The notes under the pieces: model-generated
The model's input: the letters and a program-made list of their open reading frames with translations, nothing else
Databases searched by the model: none
Told to the model about the DNA's origin: nothing
Source: Mycobacterium sp. UM_CSW
Lineage (GTDB): Bacteria; Actinomycetota; Actinomycetes; Mycobacteriales; Mycobacteriaceae
Assembly: GCF_000455205.1 (NCBI RefSeq)
Contig: NZ_AUWQ01000035.1
Coordinates: 1-64,000 of the forward strand
Direction of reading: 5' to 3'
Length of the DNA stretch: 64,000 bases
Translations under genes and position numbers: made by a program
In this document: positions 8,505 to 20,083 of the stretch, piece by piece
How positions within the stretch are numbered: the stretch's first letter is position 1
Layout of the letters: the number at the start of each line of letters is the position of its first letter

Positions 8505-9068
8505 TCACGGTTGGCGGCTGGGCGCCGTGGGTTTGGGCCCGGCGGACGGCGCCTGTGGCGTGGTGGTGGGTGCGAGGATCGGGCCGTTGTTGGGGCCAGG
8601 GCGAGGCCCCGTCGGTTGGGGTGTCGCGCATCCAAGCGGCACGTTGCCGCCCCAGTTCGTGATCGGTCCGGGATGCGCCTCGTCAACGGTTGTACCGCGG
8701 GCAAAGCCGTCGGCATCGATGAGGCCGGTGTAGTGACCGCGTGGTCCGCTGCCCCATTGGATGGTGAAGTCGATGCGGGTGCCGTTGATGCCGCCGCTGA
8801 CGGTGCCGGTCATTGCGGTTTTGCCCGTTGAGTCCAACGCACTCGCGCTGCCGCCGGCGTTTGGGCCGGTCGATCTGAATTGCACCGTGAAGCCGTTGGC
8901 TTGATGCAGTGAGTAATCGCCGATGAACTGAAACCGGTCACACGCCGGGTCGAGTGGCACCGGCGGCCAGGCTCGTGCCAGCGCTGGGGACGCCAGGAGG
9001 ACCACCGAGCCGACGGCCGTTGCGGCACAGAGCAATCCAGGCTTCCTCCCGATGCTGACATCCGACAT
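8505..9068 (-). CDS. Secreted mycobacterial protein of unknown function
   Basis: A protein of about 187 residues with a signal peptide (hydrophobic stretch around residues 11-30, ending in ASPALARA). A globular beta-rich domain follows, then a proline-rich, low-complexity tail from about residue 145. Cysteines near residues 40 and 143 could form a disulfide in the exported domain. The ATG at 9068 is chosen because AGGAG lies 5 bases upstream; a longer open frame to 9122 lacks such a site. It follows the CAP-like gene by 58 bases on the same strand. I recognise no specific function. Confidence 0.72.
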   Translation of the reverse strand: MSDVSIGRKPGLLCAATAVGSVVLLASPALARAWPPVPLDPACDRFQFIGDYSLHQANGFTVQFRSTGPNAGGSASALDSTGKTAMTGTVSGGINGTRIDFTIQWGSGPRGHYTGLIDADGFARGTTVDEAHPGPITNWGGNVPLGCATPQPTGPRPGPNNGPILAPTTTPQAPSAGPKPTAPSRQP

Positions 9069-9126
9069 CGCAGCTCCTTGCTTAGGCCGGTGCGAACCGG
9101 TACGGGCGGGTCCGGCGCTCACCTGA

Positions 9127-9942
9127 TCAGAAGGTCACGTTCGTTTCGGAGTGGCCGATCTCCTGGGACTGCTTGCCGCTGGCGTCGTGGCAGGAAACCA
9201 CGACGTGGTAGCTGGTTAGGGTGTTGATACCCGTGAAGGTCTCGTTCGTACTTCCGTGCGGATTAACCGTGAAGTCACGGTGAGTATTGAAGGGGGTCGA
9301 GTCATAGGTGCACTTGGCGGTCAGGTCCGACGAGTTCGAAATCGTCGCCGTGATGCTGCCCAACTTCGGCGGACCGAACGACAATTGGATCGCGTTGGTC
9401 ACCGGCGCCGGCGCCGGTGGGGGTGCCGGCGGGGACACCGGCGCCTGTTGCTGCGCCTGTTGCTGTGGCGGCGGTTGTTGAGCGGGAGCAGGCGGTTGAC
9501 CCAGCACGATGGCGACCCCGGAGAGGTCAACAGAGTCGTAGCGTTGCATGCCCACCCCGAAGTCCTTGAACGCGCAGTCGTGGATGGTGGGATTCGCTTG
9601 GCCCACCGCTTCCGAGGTCGCTTTGGCGGTGGGATCATCCTGCACTTTGAATCCGACGACGCGGCCGACATAGCCGTGCGGGTTCGAACTGGGATTTTCA
9701 CCAAATCCGACATATCTTTGTGCCGCGGCTTCGAGCTGGCCGGAATACGTCAGCGGCTGGCAGGTGGATTGGGCGCGGGCGCCGTTGACGGCGCCGCGGA
9801 TGTTGTCGAGTGGGTCGGCGTGCGCGGTCGGCATCGCCATTGTCGCCGAGGCGAATCCGAGAATGCAGGCCGCGAACACATTGCCAGCAGACCTTGCTTT
9901 CTGACCGACGTTGTTCGATGCGGTCGACGATAGCTTGGTCAT
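9127..9942 (-). CDS. Secreted CAP/SCP-like domain protein with proline/glutamine linker
   Basis: The 271-residue protein has a signal peptide ending near TAHADPLD. A domain of about 100 residues resembles the CAP/SCP fold seen in mycobacterial secreted proteins (VNGARAQSTCQPLTYS, then IHDCAFKDFGVGM, with a Cys pair). A Pro/Gln-rich linker (about residues 145-180) leads to a C-terminal beta domain with two Cys. The ATG at 9942 follows GGGGAGAG, which supports it over upstream in-frame codons. The ligand is unknown. It is probably co-transcribed with the secreted protein downstream, and a palindrome at 10101 lies in its upstream region. Confidence 0.72.
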   Translation of the reverse strand: MTKLSSTASNNVGQKARSAGNVFAACILGFASATMAMPTAHADPLDNIRGAVNGARAQSTCQPLTYSGQLEAAAQRYVGFGENPSSNPHGYVGRVVGFKVQDDPTAKATSEAVGQANPTIHDCAFKDFGVGMQRYDSVDLSGVAIVLGQPPAPAQQPPPQQQAQQQAPVSPPAPPPAPAPVTNAIQLSFGPPKLGSITATISNSSDLTAKCTYDSTPFNTHRDFTVNPHGSTNETFTGINTLTSYHVVVSCHDASGKQSQEIGHSETNVTF

Positions 9943-10100
9943 GCGATCTCTCCCCATGGTTGACGGCTTCCACGCAGTGGCGCTCTGCTCGATCGCGTAC
10001 GTCACGTCCGCAGCCGCGCCGAACCGCATGTGGCCTTCTCGTCGCCCAAAGCCCCAGCTTTGTGGCGGATTCGATGCTATGGCGTTGCCGCGATGGAGGA

Positions 10101-10118
10101 ATCAGGGATTTCCCTAAT
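10101..10118. promoter_or_regulatory. Candidate operator, copy 1 (ATCAGGGATTTCCCTAAT)
   Basis: AGGGA and TCCCT form an inverted repeat around two bases. The first 14 bases, ATCAGGGATTTCCC, recur exactly at 10555-10568 ahead of the next gene upstream. It lies about 160 bases before the start of the CAP-like gene, in a 248-base intergenic stretch that holds no gene I can support. Confidence 0.4.
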
Positions 10119-10190
10119 CTTTTGGCCTCAGCGCCTCCGCTACCAGGGCCGACATGGGCACCGGCGGCGGGTGGCGACGAGCGTGCCCGC

Positions 10191-10520
10191 TTAATCGTTC
10201 CCCGACAAGGTGCTGTCGTCGCGGTGCCAGGTGCCGCGAACACGGTCTTCGACGGCGGGGTTGAGCTGTTGCGGCGCCATTCCCGCGTGTCGGCAGACCT
10301 GCTCAACGGTGTCCGCGGAGTCGGCCTCGAAAATCCCAAACATCCATTCGCCGGCGGGAACCGCCATCGTCATCACGCGTCGCACCGATGCGCCGCCGGC
10401 CGACACCGACTGCGAAGATTCGTCGAGCCTGGCGGCGATGCGATCGATCTCGTCTTGGTCGAGCTCACCGCGGTACCACTCCGCGAGGAAGTACCGCATG
10501 CCGTGCGCGCGACCGCTCAT
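10191..10520 (-). CDS. DUF4242-family small protein
   Basis: The 109-residue protein starts with the MRYFLAEWY-type strand and continues with a DEIDRIAARLDES helix and the SVRRVMTMAVPAGEWMFGIFEADSADTV block. This is the ferredoxin-like pattern of DUF4242, whose members include a nickel-binding Streptomyces protein. It has no signal peptide. The ATG at 10520 is used; an internal ATG at 10499 begins exactly at the conserved domain and may be the true start, since neither has a clear ribosome site. A repeat that also precedes the CAP-like gene lies 35 bases upstream. Confidence 0.7.
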   Translation of the reverse strand: MSGRAHGMRYFLAEWYRGELDQDEIDRIAARLDESSQSVSAGGASVRRVMTMAVPAGEWMFGIFEADSADTVEQVCRHAGMAPQQLNPAVEDRVRGTWHRDDSTLSGND

Positions 10521-10554
10521 CGCTGAGACGCTACGTGTCGATAACCGCGGCTAC

Positions 10555-10572
10555 ATCAGGGATTTCCCCTAT
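10555..10572. promoter_or_regulatory. Candidate operator, copy 2 (ATCAGGGATTTCCCCTAT)
   Basis: It repeats the 14-base core ATCAGGGATTTCCC of the element at 10101. It sits 35 bases upstream of the DUF4242 start, a normal position for a promoter-proximal binding site. Confidence 0.4.
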
Positions 10573-10787
10573 TTCCCGCGGATATTCGAGGGCCGGGTCG
10601 CCGCACAGTGCCTTGAATTCGAGTAACCGGCTACTCAGGTCACCGGTCGACCACACCTGTCAGAGCAAAGGAGACGAATCGCGGAAACGCTGGTCGAGCT
10701 GCCAGCTTAGTCCCATGACCACTCAACCCAAGTCGGGCAACGATTGAACTCGTTGTCCCGCAATGGGTCTCGACGACCCACCGATTC

Positions 10788-13718
10788 CTAACGCGGTTGT
10801 ATCACTCCGCCCGCCGGGCGCTCATCGACGCCACTGAGAATCAGCTCGCGCACGGCGGGACGCGGTCCGTACGGTCGCAGCATGGTGCTGGCCGGCCGCG
10901 GACGCACGTGCTGTGGCCACCAGAACCAGCGCCCGAGCAAGGTGGCCAGCGACGGCGTCATGAACGACCGCACGATCAAGGTGTCGAACAACAGACCCAG
11001 CGCGATCGTCGTACCTACCTGGGCCATCACCAACAGCGGGCTGAACGCGAACGTGGCCATGGTGGCGGCAAACACCAGACCGGCGGAAGTCACCACCGAG
11101 CCCGAACCGGCCATCGCGCGGATCGTCCCCGTTTTGAGCCCGGCGTGGATTTCCTCCTTGAACCGCGATATCAACAGCAGGTTGTAGTCCGAGCCGACCG
11201 CGAGCAGCAGGATGATCGCCATCGCCAGCACCATCCAGTGCAACTTCATGCCCAGGATGTACTGCCATAGCAGCACGGAGAGTCCGAATGAGGCGCCCAA
11301 TGACAGCAACACCGTCCCGACGATGACAACGGCCGCCACGACGCTTCGGGTGATCACCAGCATGATGATGAAAATCAGTGTGGCCGCGGCAATTCCGGCG
11401 ATCAGCAGGTCGATGTCAGAGCCGTCGTGCATGTCCTTGTACGTCGCGGCGGTACCGCCGAGATACACCTTGGAGCCCTCCCAGGGCGTGCCCTTGATCG
11501 CCTCGTGCACGGCCTGCTTGATCGGTTCGATATGGCTGATGCCTTCGGGACTCGCCGGGTCGCCTTCATGGGAGATGATCAACCGCACGGCGTGCCCATC
11601 CGGCGAGATGAAGTTCTTCAGACCCCGCGCGAAATCCGGGCTCTTGAACGCCTCCGGCGGAAGGTAGAAGGTGTCGTCGTTCTTGGCCTTGTCGAAGGCA
11701 TCGCCTTGGGCGGTGGCGTTGTCGGACTGCGCTTTGGCCTGTTCGTTGAGGCCCATCTGGGTCGCGTAGTTCGACATGATGGTGTCGAGGTTGTGCTGCT
11801 GGCTTTCGATCTGCGGCGGTATCAGCGCCACCAGCTTCGGCTGGATCCGATCCAGCTTGTCCAGGTTCGCGCTGAGGTTCACGATGTTCTGCGCCACCTG
11901 GTCGATGCCATCGAGCGCGTTGAAGATCGACCGGATCGCCCAGCAGGCCGGAATGTCGTAGCAGTGCCGCTCCCAGTAGAAGTAGCTGCGAATTGGCCGG
12001 AAGAAGTCGTCGAAGTTGGCGATGTCGTCGCGCAATGATTCGGTTATCTGCACGGTTTCCTTGGTGAGCCTGGTGGTTTCGTGCGTGGTGTTGCTCAGGT
12101 CTTGCGTGACCTGCATCTGCTCATGCAGCGTTGCCATTGTCTTGCGCAGCTCGTCCGCCTGCTTGAGCAGGTTTGCCGCCTGCTCGTCTTGATAGTGCTG
12201 GGTCTGGATCCGCCCTGCGGCTTGCGCACCCATCTGAAAACCGAGGGTGCTGTGGTCGAGCGGCGTGCCCAATGGTCGGGTGATGGTCTGCACCCGTCCG
12301 ATACCGGGGATGTGGAAGACCGCCTTGGCCACCTTGTCCAGGACTAGGAAATCGGCCGGGTTGCGCAGGTCGTGATCGGTCTGGATCATCAACAGCTCGG
12401 GATTGAGCCGAGCCTGGTCGAAGTGCCGGTCCGCGGCGGCATAACCGACATTGGCCGGGGTGTCCGCCGGCAGGAAGTGGCGGTTGTCGTAGTCCGTCTT
12501 GTAACCGGGCAGGGCGAGCAGACCAACCAATGCGATCCCGATGGTCACCGCGAGAACCGGCGCGGGCCAGCGGACGACCGCGGTGCCGATGCGACGCCAG
12601 CCCTGGGTCGCCAGCTTGCGCTTCGGATCCATGAGCTTGAAGAACGAAGCCACGGTCAGCACTGCGGGGCCCAGCGTCAACGCCGCGAGCACCGCTACCA
12701 ACATGCCGATGGCGCACGGTGCACCCAATGACTGGAAATACGGCAATCGGCAGAAGCTCAGGCAGTACATCGCGCCGGCGATGGTCAGGCCCGACCCGAG
12801 CACGACATGCGCGGTGCTATGGAACATGGTGTAGAAGGCTTCTTCGCGAGTCTCGCCCAGACCGCGGGCCTCGTGGTAGCGGCCGACCACGAAAATCGCG
12901 TAGTCCGTTCCCGCAGCGATCGCCATCAACACCAACAAATTGTTGGCGAAGGTGGAGAGTCCGATGATCTCGTTGTTGGCCAGGAAGGCAACGACGCCTC
13001 GAGCGGCAGCCAACTCGATGAACACCATCGCCAGCATGATCAGCATGGTGGTGAACGATCGGTAGACGAACAGCAGCATCACCACGATCACCACAAAAGT
13101 GACGAGAGTGACGAGCGCGACGCCCTTCTCGCCGGCGTGGGACTGGTCAGCGAACAGCGGACCGGCGCCGGTGACGTATGCCTTGATTCCCGGCGGCGCT
13201 GGCACCGAGTCCACGATCTTGCGGACGGCCAGGGCAGATTCGTTCGCCTGCCCGCTGCCCATGTTGCCGGCGAGGTAGACCTGGACGTACGCGGCCTTCT
13301 GGTCGTGGCTCTGGGAACCCGCTGCCGTCAGTGGATCACTCCAGAAATCCTGGACGTGCTGAACGTGTTTCTTGTCCTGCTCGACGCGCCTGACGATTTC
13401 GTCGTAGTAGCGGTGTGCATCGGCCCCGAGTGGCTTGTCGCCCTCCAGCAAGATCATGGCCGAGTTGTCGGAGTTGAACTCCTTGAACGTCGACCCGACC
13501 TTCATCATCGACTGAAAGGACGCCGCGTCAGTAGGACTCATCGACACCGAGTGGTTTTTGGCGACGGCCTCCAGCTGCGGGGCCGCGGTGTTGGTGATGA
13601 ACACGATGGCCAACCACACCAGGACGATCGGCAGGGCGAGCCGGTGAATCATCCGCGGCAGGAACGGCGGGATGAGCGGCTGGTCGACGCGCGGCGGTGC
13701 CTGGGCTGGCTCGCTCAT
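10788..13718 (-). CDS. MmpL-family RND transporter
   Basis: A 976-residue RND transporter of the mycobacterial MmpL family, which moves lipids or siderophores across the inner membrane. Helix 1 lies near residues 28-48 ([15 protein letters not shown]). A periplasmic domain is followed by helices 2-6 with the [16 protein letters not shown] proton-relay motif. A second large periplasmic region, with a long helical hairpin (about residues 490-650), leads to a second helix block with [15 protein letters not shown]. The start overlaps the mmpS stop by 4 bases. Substrate unknown; the paired small MmpS suggests an MmpL4/5-like complex. Confidence 0.95.
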   Translation of the reverse strand: MSEPAQAPPRVDQPLIPPFLPRMIHRLALPIVLVWLAIVFITNTAAPQLEAVAKNHSVSMSPTDAASFQSMMKVGSTFKEFNSDNSAMILLEGDKPLGADAHRYYDEIVRRVEQDKKHVQHVQDFWSDPLTAAGSQSHDQKAAYVQVYLAGNMGSGQANESALAVRKIVDSVPAPPGIKAYVTGAGPLFADQSHAGEKGVALVTLVTFVVIVVMLLFVYRSFTTMLIMLAMVFIELAAARGVVAFLANNEIIGLSTFANNLLVLMAIAAGTDYAIFVVGRYHEARGLGETREEAFYTMFHSTAHVVLGSGLTIAGAMYCLSFCRLPYFQSLGAPCAIGMLVAVLAALTLGPAVLTVASFFKLMDPKRKLATQGWRRIGTAVVRWPAPVLAVTIGIALVGLLALPGYKTDYDNRHFLPADTPANVGYAAADRHFDQARLNPELLMIQTDHDLRNPADFLVLDKVAKAVFHIPGIGRVQTITRPLGTPLDHSTLGFQMGAQAAGRIQTQHYQDEQAANLLKQADELRKTMATLHEQMQVTQDLSNTTHETTRLTKETVQITESLRDDIANFDDFFRPIRSYFYWERHCYDIPACWAIRSIFNALDGIDQVAQNIVNLSANLDKLDRIQPKLVALIPPQIESQQHNLDTIMSNYATQMGLNEQAKAQSDNATAQGDAFDKAKNDDTFYLPPEAFKSPDFARGLKNFISPDGHAVRLIISHEGDPASPEGISHIEPIKQAVHEAIKGTPWEGSKVYLGGTAATYKDMHDGSDIDLLIAGIAAATLIFIIMLVITRSVVAAVVIVGTVLLSLGASFGLSVLLWQYILGMKLHWMVLAMAIILLLAVGSDYNLLLISRFKEEIHAGLKTGTIRAMAGSGSVVTSAGLVFAATMATFAFSPLLVMAQVGTTIALGLLFDTLIVRSFMTPSLATLLGRWFWWPQHVRPRPASTMLRPYGPRPAVRELILSGVDERPAGGVIQPR

Positions 13719-14332
13719 GCGGACTTGTCCAGGCAGTAGACGAAGGGGTTCACGGTTTCGTTGGGATCTGATCGGTTCGGAGTCTTGATGACGTCACCGC
13801 TCCCGTCGTGCTTGTTCACCACGAACTGGCAAGCGATCCAACTGCCGTCTCCTTGCGCCACCAGGTTTGCCGGGATGCCGGGCTTGGTTGAACTCAATAC
13901 TTTGCTCCAGGGCAAGGGCACGTTGAGCGCCTGCTGTGGATGGGAATTTTCGTCGAGGTAGTTGATGGTTGCGGTGCTTCCCGGTGAGCCCCAGACCTGG
14001 AGCGTGATCGTCTTGGCGTTGAACTCGTCGAGGACCTCGCCCGAGGTGCCACCACCGAACGAACCCTTGTGAACGCCAAAGACACCGTGCAATCGGAATA
14101 CGACGAAGCCCGACACCGCGACGACGGCTGCGATGGTGAGCACCAACCAGAAACGCCCCAGCAGTCCCCTTTTCTTGGCGCGCCGCGGTGCGACATCGTC
14201 GCCCTCCCGGCCGGCGGAGCCGGCGGCGGGTCGCGCGGTCGGCTCAGGCCCCGAGCGCTCTAGGAGTTCGGGACCGTCTTCACCGGTTGCAGTTCGCCAA
14301 GCCACAGGGTTGCGGCCTCCTTTCAAGTTCAT
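13715..14332 (-). CDS. MmpS-family accessory protein
   Basis: About 205 residues. An unusually long hydrophilic, basic N-terminal region precedes one transmembrane helix (about residues 58-80, [19 protein letters not shown]). A C-terminal MmpS beta-domain follows, with [20 protein letters not shown], the conserved LPWSK segment and a Cys pair (ACQFVV and the C-terminal YCLDKS). MmpS proteins are periplasmic partners of MmpL transporters. The ATG at 14332 overlaps the tetR stop, and its own stop overlaps mmpL, both as ATGA. The N-terminal tail is longer than in typical 140-residue MmpS proteins. Confidence 0.9.
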   Translation of the reverse strand: MNLKGGRNPVAWRTATGEDGPELLERSGPEPTARPAAGSAGREGDDVAPRRAKKRGLLGRFWLVLTIAAVVAVSGFVVFRLHGVFGVHKGSFGGGTSGEVLDEFNAKTITLQVWGSPGSTATINYLDENSHPQQALNVPLPWSKVLSSTKPGIPANLVAQGDGSWIACQFVVNKHDGSGDVIKTPNRSDPNETVNPFVYCLDKSA

Positions 14333-14997
14333 GAGGATCCCGAGATCAGGCCGATGCAGGTGGCCGTCAGCAGGCGGGTGAGGGCGGTTGCGAAGTCCAG
14401 ATTCCACTCGGGCGGAACCACTTCGGGCTCCTCGGCGTAGACGTTCGTCAGGTGCTCCGGGGGGTTCGCGACTTGCCAGAGCGTCGCCGCCAGCGAGTAG
14501 GCGGCCAGCAGGATGTCGAGTGAGCCCGATCGTCCGAGTTCAGGCAGCGCGGATGCGATCGAATCGGCCAGCGAGAGTGTGGCCGCGGTGCTGATCCGCC
14601 TGACCTCGATGACCCGCTCGGCGTTCACCTCGTGTTCCAGGTGCAGGTGCAGATTGGCAAGCAGGTCGCAGAACAACGGGTCCTCGGCCAGGGCTTGGGC
14701 CAATGTCTCGGCGATGCGCGAGGGCGACTTAGCTCCGGGCTCGGTCAGCTTCTCCGACACGGTAGTCGACCATCGCACCCAGCCCTCGGCGGACAGATGC
14801 AGCAGGACTTCCTTGTATGAGGTGAAGTAGCGGCGGACCGCCGAATAGTGAATTCCGGCGCGGCTGGCGAGCGCGGTCAGGGTGACCGACGCGACGCCCG
14901 TTTCCATTGCCAGCGAGCGTGCGGCTTCCACGAGGGCCTCCGCACGTTGGCGCTTCTCTTCCTCGGTGCGAGCGCGTTGGAATGTCAGTTGCGCCAC
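14329..14997 (-). CDS. TetR-family regulator of the mmpS-mmpL operon
   Basis: A 222-residue TetR protein. The N-terminal HTH (about residues 22-68) includes VTLTALASRAGIHYSAVRRYF. The variable C-terminal ligand domain starts near residue 75. It is the first gene of an operon in which tetR, mmpS and mmpL overlap by 4 bases each, so it most likely controls export of a ligand or lipid. Imperfect palindromes lie at 15011-15049, directly before its start, as expected for autorepression. Confidence 0.9.
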   Translation of the reverse strand: MAQLTFQRARTEEEKRQRAEALVEAARSLAMETGVASVTLTALASRAGIHYSAVRRYFTSYKEVLLHLSAEGWVRWSTTVSEKLTEPGAKSPSRIAETLAQALAEDPLFCDLLANLHLHLEHEVNAERVIEVRRISTAATLSLADSIASALPELGRSGSLDILLAAYSLAATLWQVANPPEHLTNVYAEEPEVVPPEWNLDFATALTRLLTATCIGLISGSS

Positions 14998-15010
14998 CGA
15001 CCGAGCCTAA

Positions 15011-15049
15011 CGCACATTGTGTGATTTGCATAACGCACAACGTTTGCGT
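15011..15049. promoter_or_regulatory. Candidate TetR operators upstream of tetR-mmpS-mmpL
   Basis: Two imperfect palindromes stand in tandem: CGCACATTGTGTG at 15011-15023 and ACGCACAACGTTTGCGT at 15033-15049. They share the direct repeat TAACGCACA (15008-15016 and 15031-15039). They lie 14-52 bases upstream of the tetR start. The 275-base gap between tetR and the tRNA gene otherwise shows nothing I can support. Confidence 0.5.
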
Positions 15050-15272
15050 AGGCCGACACTCACGTAGGAGAGCACTGCCTTCTCCGCTTGGTCCGCCCGC
15101 CGCATGAGTAGATGCACCGGCCAAGTGAGAACGTACGCAACCGCTGATCGCTTCAGCCGTCAGCGCCCGCGCGTCAATCGTTGTTCAAATAGGTTTGCAC
15201 TCAACATGATTCGCGATTGTGCTCAGGGCCCGCCACACGGGAGCTCGCCGTTCGAACGTGTCTAAACAGCCG

Positions 15273-15344
15273 TGGGCGCGGACGGTATCGAACCGCCGAC
15301 CGCTGGTGTGTAAAACCAGAGCTCTACCACTGAGCTACGCGCCC
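15273..15344 (-). tRNA. tRNA-Val (anticodon TAC)
   Basis: Read on the minus strand, the 72-base sequence folds as a standard cloverleaf. The acceptor stem is GGGCGCG / CGCGCCC with discriminator A. The D-arm AGCTCAGTGGTAGAGCT is conserved. The anticodon stem CTGGT/ACCAG carries the loop TTTACAC, so the anticodon is TAC (Val). The T-arm contains GGTTCGATACC. The CCA end is not encoded. It marks the boundary between the accessory block and the conserved ahpE region. Confidence 0.95.
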
Positions 15345-15409
15345 TGGACCCCGAGGGGTAACCCGGGTCCGCCGCAGGTTACACGCCTGAAGGCCGTGAA
15401 CCCAAACAT

Positions 15410-15871
15410 TCAGGCGCGCAACGCCGCCAACGCTTGAGTCCACAGCCGCTGGTCGCGCGACTCCCCGGGCTGTTTCATCTCGGCGAATCGGATTATCCCG
15501 GACCGGTCGACCACGAACGTCCCGCGATTGGGGTAGCCGGCGTCGGCGTTGAACACGTCGTAGGCCTGGCTGACCTCGCCGTGCGGCCAGAAATCCGACA
15601 GCACGGGAAACGTGAACCCGCTCTCGAGCGCCCAGATCTTGTGCGTGGGCGGCGGACCCACCGAGATCGCCAACGCCACGCTGTCGTCGTTTTCGAACTC
15701 GGGCAGGTGATCGCGCAGCAGATCGAGCTCACCCTGGCAGATCCCCGTGAATGCCAGCGGGAAAAAGATCAGCAGGACGTTTTTGTCGCCGCGGAAGGAG
15801 CTCAGGGTGACGGGCTGCTGGTTTTGGTCGCGCAATGTGAAGTCGGGGGCGGTAGTGCCGACGGGCAGCAT
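15410..15871 (-). CDS. ahpE: One-cysteine peroxiredoxin AhpE
   Basis: The 153-residue peroxiredoxin reduces hydroperoxides and peroxynitrite. The peroxidatic cysteine is Cys45 in PLAFTGICQGE, with the preceding Thr and Pro of the Prx active site. It is the only cysteine, so this is a one-Cys enzyme; in M. tuberculosis Rv2238c, recycling is by mycothiol/mycoredoxin-1. The ATG at 15871 gives exactly the length of the M. tuberculosis protein, so longer upstream readings are rejected. It overlaps the preceding DUF3052 stop by one base (TGATG). Confidence 0.96.
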   Translation of the reverse strand: MLPVGTTAPDFTLRDQNQQPVTLSSFRGDKNVLLIFFPLAFTGICQGELDLLRDHLPEFENDDSVALAISVGPPPTHKIWALESGFTFPVLSDFWPHGEVSQAYDVFNADAGYPNRGTFVVDRSGIIRFAEMKQPGESRDQRLWTQALAALRA

Positions 15872-16293
15872 CAACGCTTCCCGGTCCGCGACTTCGGCTG
15901 CACCAGCTGGCTGGCGCTCCAATCGCCCAGGTTGACCGACGAGGTCGGCATCAGGCCGGCGGTGGGGGCCGCCTCCGCGATCTCGGCGGGCAGCACGTGG
16001 CCGGGCTTGCCGGTCTTGGGCGTCAGCACCCAGATCACCCCGTCCTCGGCCAGCGGGCTGATCGCGTCCATCAGCGTGTCCACCAGGTCACCGTCCCCGT
16101 CGCGCCACCACAGCAGCACGACGTCAATTACCTCGTCGCTGTCCTCGTCGAGCAACTCGCTGCCGCAGGCCTCCTCGACCGCGGCCCGGATGTCGTCGTC
16201 GGTGTCCTCGTCCCAGCCCCACTCCTGAACAACCTGGTCCCGTTGGATGCCGAGTTTGCGAGCGTAGCTCGGGGCGTCATCCGCCGCGACCAC
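15871..16293 (-). CDS. DUF3052 family protein (Rv2239c-like)
   Basis: A 140-residue acidic protein of the actinobacterial DUF3052 family. Recognisable blocks are ARKLGIQRDQVVQEWGWDED, a DDDIRAAVEEACG helix and the DVVLLWWRDGDGDL strand, then the GVIWVLTPKTGKPGHV segment. It has no membrane helix or signal. Function is unknown. It is directly coupled to ahpE (stop and start share one base), as in M. tuberculosis, so a link to redox defence is possible but unproven. Confidence 0.88.
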   Translation of the reverse strand: MVAADDAPSYARKLGIQRDQVVQEWGWDEDTDDDIRAAVEEACGSELLDEDSDEVIDVVLLWWRDGDGDLVDTLMDAISPLAEDGVIWVLTPKTGKPGHVLPAEIAEAAPTAGLMPTSSVNLGDWSASQLVQPKSRTGKR

Positions 16294-16386
16294 CGTGGAG
16301 CCTCCTTAAGCCGTTCGCGCGCCGTGTGATGGGAATTATCGTCGCATAGCCGCGACGCGGTCCATACCCGTCCCTCACCAGGGGCC

Positions 16387-16947
16387 TCAGTAGGACGCCA
16401 GGCAGAGTTTCAGCGCCTTCGTCTTGGTGTCGTTGAGCTGGTCAACGCGCCTGTTGAACTCCGCGATGGACGCGTGCGTGCCGATGGCGTTGGCCACCCC
16501 GCGGGCCGCGTCGACATAGGCGTTGAACGCGTCCTTCAGCTGCTGCGACAGGGCGTCACTGAAGCTGTTGGAGACCGTGGTGGCGCTGTCGTTGAGCGCG
16601 CCGATCGCCGGGCCCTCGTTGGGGCCGGTGTTGCGGCCCGCGTTAAACGCCGCGACGTAGTCGTTCACCCGGTCGATCGCGTCCTTGGCCGACGTGGCCA
16701 GCGTGTCGCACGAGGTGCGCACCGCCCTGGTCGTCAGCGACTGCTGGCGCTGCGACTCCTTCACGCGCGACGTGGCCGACGAGGCCGACACCGACGCGGA
16801 CACCGACTGCCGGTAGGCCGGGGCGACATTCGTGTCGGGCGTGGCGGTCCCCTTGGTGACGCTGGTACAGCCCACGATCCCGATGGTCACCGCCGCGACA
16901 CAGCCAAGCGCCAGCGCGCCTCGCTTGGGGATCTCCCCCAGGTGCAT
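16387..16947 (-). CDS. Putative lipoprotein (Rv2240c-like)
   Basis: About 186 residues. A basic N-region and hydrophobic core end in the lipobox-like VTIGIVGC, placing a lipidated Cys near residue 27. The rest is mostly helical with two further Cys residues (near residue 78 and SLC near the end). No catalytic motif is visible. I use the ATG at 16947; a GTG at 16977 is also in frame and would lengthen the n-region. The neighbourhood matches M. tuberculosis Rv2240c. It is divergent from aceE, with about 146 bases between the starts. Confidence 0.75.
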   Translation of the reverse strand: MHLGEIPKRGALALGCVAAVTIGIVGCTSVTKGTATPDTNVAPAYRQSVSASVSASSATSRVKESQRQQSLTTRAVRTSCDTLATSAKDAIDRVNDYVAAFNAGRNTGPNEGPAIGALNDSATTVSNSFSDALSQQLKDAFNAYVDAARGVANAIGTHASIAEFNRRVDQLNDTKTKALKLCLASY

Positions 16948-17093
16948 GCGAGGGACGGCACGCCATCCGATGAGCACGAGTGGAGACGTTACCGGGTCCG
17001 GATCCTCACCGCGGCTACCCGGCCGAAACGTCGGTGCGGCACGATAGGGAGGTACAACGCACGACGTTGCCCCGCCGACTACAGGAGCGGAAG

Positions 17094-19883
<2,790 letters not shown>

Positions 19884-19893
19884 GCCTCTAACC

Positions 19894-19951
19894 CCGAACG
19901 TCACGCCAGCGTGGCACTGGGCACCGAACGTCACGCTGGCGTGACGCTCGG
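19894..19951. repeat. Tandem 20-base repeats with inner palindromes after aceE
   Basis: CCGAACGTCACGCCAGCGTG (19894-19913) and CCGAACGTCACGCTGGCGTG (19924-19943) lie 30 bases apart and differ at two positions. The second copy extends into a 13-bp hairpin (CCGAACGTCACGC / GCGTGACGCTCGG, one mismatch) with a 2-base loop. It begins 10 bases after the aceE stop and may act as its terminator. Confidence 0.6.
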
Positions 19952-20070
19952 CCGTCGCCGCCCGCAAGGCACGCCGGCGCCCCGCCAACCGGGCGCTGGG
20001 CCGCGAATGCCCGGCCAGCCGGGCCCCGACGCACCGAGCCCCCTTTGGCGAATACTTCCAAAAAATGGCG

Positions 20071-20083
20071 TAGGTTTTAGGGG
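20071..20083 (+). promoter_or_regulatory. Candidate -10 element giving a leaderless mabR transcript
   Basis: TAGGTT at 20071-20076 fits the mycobacterial TANNNT -10 pattern. Transcription would start about 7 bases later, at or next to the GTG start at 20083. No ribosome binding site precedes that GTG, which agrees with a leaderless message. Confidence 0.45.

Noticed and set aside
10101-10118. DosR box
   Set aside because: DosR sites have a 20-base GGGACT..AGTCCC layout with a longer spacer; this motif has AGGGA and TCCCT only two bases apart.
15273-15344. Phage or island attachment site in the tRNA-Val gene
   Set aside because: No integrase gene and no duplicate of the tRNA 3' end were seen elsewhere in the window; kept only as a question in the accessory-block finding.
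19894-19951. CRISPR array
   Set aside because: Only two repeat units of 20 bases with a 10-base gap, and no cas gene anywhere in the window.
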